Assembly: GCA_025350745.1 (NCBI GenBank)
Contig: JANXXG010000187.1
Location: 1 to 6,102, forward strand
Source: Chloroflexota bacterium
Lineage (GTDB): Bacteria; Chloroflexota; Limnocylindria; P2-11E
Length of the DNA stretch: 6,102 nt
Reading direction: 5' to 3'
The position numbers were made by a program, and so were the translations under genes. Of the stretch, positions 4,683-6,102 are shown one piece after another. Numbering within the stretch: the stretch's first letter is position 1; every line of letters starts with the position of its first letter. The notes below the pieces were generated by a model. It was not told the origin of the DNA. It was given only the letters and a program-made list of their open reading frames with translations, and did not search any database.

Positions 4683-6102
4683 TTCTGGGGTGGTTTGACG
4701 ACGACGCGCAGGCCGAGCTCTTCGAGCAGCTTGGGGTCGACCTCCGCCGGCGCGTCGAGCAATGGGTCGTAGCCGGTCTGGGTCTTTGGGAACGACTGCA
4801 CCTCGCGGACGTTCTCGGTCCCGGCGAGGGTCATGATGAGGCGATCGATGCCCGCGCCGACCCCGCCGCTCGGCGGTGCCCCGTATTCGAGCGCATCGAG
4901 AAGGGCTCCGAAGCGCGACGCGGCCTCTTCCTTAGAGACGCCCATCTGGGCGAAGACGCGCTCCTGCACCGCGCGCCGGTGGATGCGGACGCTCCCGCCG
5001 AAGACCTCTTTGCCGTCGATCGCGAAGTCGTACTGCATCGACCGGGCCTTCTCGGGATCGGTATCGAGGAGCGCCAGGTCCGCATCAGTGAGCGGGGCGC
5101 AGAACGGGTTGTGCGCGAAGGTCCAGCCGCCCTCCGGAGTGCGATCGACGAGCGGGAACTCCGTGACCCACACCGCGTAGTGCTTGCTCGTATCCGCCAG
5201 TCCGAGCTCAGGGCCGAGGCGCTCGCGCAGGACGCCGAGCGTCGTGCTCGCGACGTGATGCGTGTCCGCGACGGCAAGGAGCAGATCGCCGTCCTTCGCG
5301 CCGGATGCCGACCGTAGCGTCGCCAGCTCGTCCGGCGTGAGGAACTTCGCGACCGGCGAGCGGACCTCGCCTGCCGCGAACGCGAAGGTCGCGAGGCCCT
5401 TCGCCCCCTTCGTCTTCGCGACGGCCTGCCAGGCGTCGATCTCCTTGCGGGATGCGTCGGCCTTGCCCGGAAGGACCAGCCCGCGGACCGCGCCGCCGGC
5501 GTCGATGACCGAACGGAACGCGTTGAACGCCGTGGCCCGGAGCGCGTCGGTCAGATCCACGAGCTCCAGCGCGAATCGCATGTCGGGCCGGTCGCTGCCG
5601 AACCGGCCGATCGCCTCCGCGTACGTGAGCCGCGGCACGGGGGTCTGGGCGAGCGGCTTGCGACCGAATGTCGCGAAGATCTCCGTGTACAGCGTCTCGA
5701 GCGTGGACATCACATCCTCCCGCTCGACGAAGGCCATCTCGAGGTCGAGCTGGGTGTGTTCGTACACGCGGTCGGCGCGAGGGTCCTCATCCCGATAGCA
5801 GTGCGCGATCTGGAAGTACTTGTCCATGCCACCGACCATCAGGATCTGCTTGAACTGCTGTGGTGACTGCGGGAGCGCCCAGAACTTCCCGGGGTAGTAG
5901 CGCGACGGCACGATGAAGTCGCGGGCGCCGGTCGGGTCCGAGCGGATCATCGTCGGGGTCTCGATCTCCCAGAACCCGCGCGCGATCAAGTACTGCCGGA
6001 TGAACGCGACGACCTCGTGCCGCAGGCGCATGAGCTCCTTCGGGCCCCCGCGCCGGAGATCGACGTAGCGGTACTTCCACCGGAGGGTCTCCTCGACCGG
6101 GG
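4679..6102 (-). CDS. aspS: Aspartyl-tRNA synthetase, N-terminus outside the window
   Basis: Cytoplasmic class II aminoacyl-tRNA synthetase that charges tRNA-Asp with aspartate. The frame is open to the right edge, so 473 residues plus a TGA stop are seen. Bacterial AspRS is usually about 590 residues, so roughly 115-125 residues, mainly the OB-fold anticodon-binding domain, lie beyond 6102. The visible part begins just before the family sequence RWKYRYVDLRR. Motif 1 follows (around IARGFWEIETPTM), then a flipping-loop segment DPTGARDFIVPSR, the LPQSPQQFKQ segment and motif 2 (CYRDEDPRADR). A bacteria-specific GAD insertion domain lies roughly between 5640 and 5230. After it come AHNPFCAP, GGSVRIH and motif 3 (GAGIDRLIM, near 4835-4860). 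Compared with E. coli AspRS, the flipping-loop Glu is Thr and the second His of HHPF is Asn. The stop overlaps the next gene's GTG start by 4 bases. Whether the enzyme also charges tRNA-Asn cannot be judged because the anticodon domain is missing. An ATG at 6031 is internal, not the start. Confidence 0.97.
   Translation of the reverse strand, partial: PVEETLRWKYRYVDLRRGGPKELMRLRHEVVAFIRQYLIARGFWEIETPTMIRSDPTGARDFIVPSRYYPGKFWALPQSPQQFKQILMVGGMDKYFQIAHCYRDEDPRADRVYEHTQLDLEMAFVEREDVMSTLETLYTEIFATFGRKPLAQTPVPRLTYAEAIGRFGSDRPDMRFALELVDLTDALRATAFNAFRSVIDAGGAVRGLVLPGKADASRKEIDAWQAVAKTKGAKGLATFAFAAGEVRSPVAKFLTPDELATLRSASGAKDGDLLLAVADTHHVASTTLGVLRERLGPELGLADTSKHYAVWVTEFPLVDRTPEGGWTFAHNPFCAPLTDADLALLDTDPEKARSMQYDFAIDGKEVFGGSVRIHRRAVQERVFAQMGVSKEEAASRFGALLDALEYGAPPSGGVGAGIDRLIMTLAGTENVREVQSFPKTQTGYDPLLDAPAEVDPKLLEELGLRVVVKPPQK

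Noticed and set aside
5262..5798. Plus-strand open frame of 178 codons opposite aspS, with similar ones at 1145-1687, 2587-3108 and 4228-4698
   Set aside because: All are Ser/Arg/Ala-rich shadows opposite well-supported genes, with no motif or start signal.
1..6102. tRNA/rRNA genes, CRISPR repeats, insertion sequences or phage genes
   Set aside because: No tandem or spaced repeats, terminal inverted repeats, transposase or phage motifs, or tRNA-like cloverleaf were seen. The window is filled by the six genes.

Overview
This window is high in G+C (roughly two thirds by eye). Every gene I can support lies on the minus strand, so it reads from position 6102 down to 1. Six genes are packed almost without gaps: three junctions are 4-base stop/start overlaps and the other two spacers are 9 and 35 bases. 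There is no RNA gene, mobile element, CRISPR array, convincing promoter or terminator. The G+C, GTG starts and tight overlaps fit a high-GC bacterium. A Chloroflexota- or Actinomycetota-like lineage is my guess, and nothing in the window settles it.

In transcription order: (1) the C-terminal four fifths of a bacterial aspartyl-tRNA synthetase (aspS), with its N-terminus beyond position 6102; (2) a class A beta-lactamase-fold serine hydrolase with no signal peptide, starting inside the aspS stop codon; (3) a group I (NifS/IscS type) cysteine desulfurase; (4) a short IscU/NifU-N-type Fe-S scaffold; (5) MnmA, the tRNA U34 2-thiouridylase; (6) the N-terminal part of a multi-spanning membrane glycosyltransferase of the GT39/PMT_2/ArnT type, which runs off the window at position 1.

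The functional core is desulfurase - scaffold - MnmA (3794 to 1169), joined by two 4-base overlaps. The desulfurase takes sulfur from cysteine, and the persulfide can go to the scaffold for Fe-S assembly or to MnmA for s2U34 in Lys, Glu and Gln tRNAs. With aspS upstream, the cluster has a tRNA/translation theme. The serine hydrolase and the glycosyltransferase do not obviously belong to it.

This is mostly an ordinary housekeeping region. The points that deserve a second look are: the scaffold carries Pro where the usual His precedes its third cysteine; MnmA next to it has a C-x-x-C plus distal Cys set that could hold an Fe-S cluster; the beta-lactamase-like protein has no export signal and no recognisable omega-loop Glu; and AspRS differs from the E. 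coli type at active-site positions.
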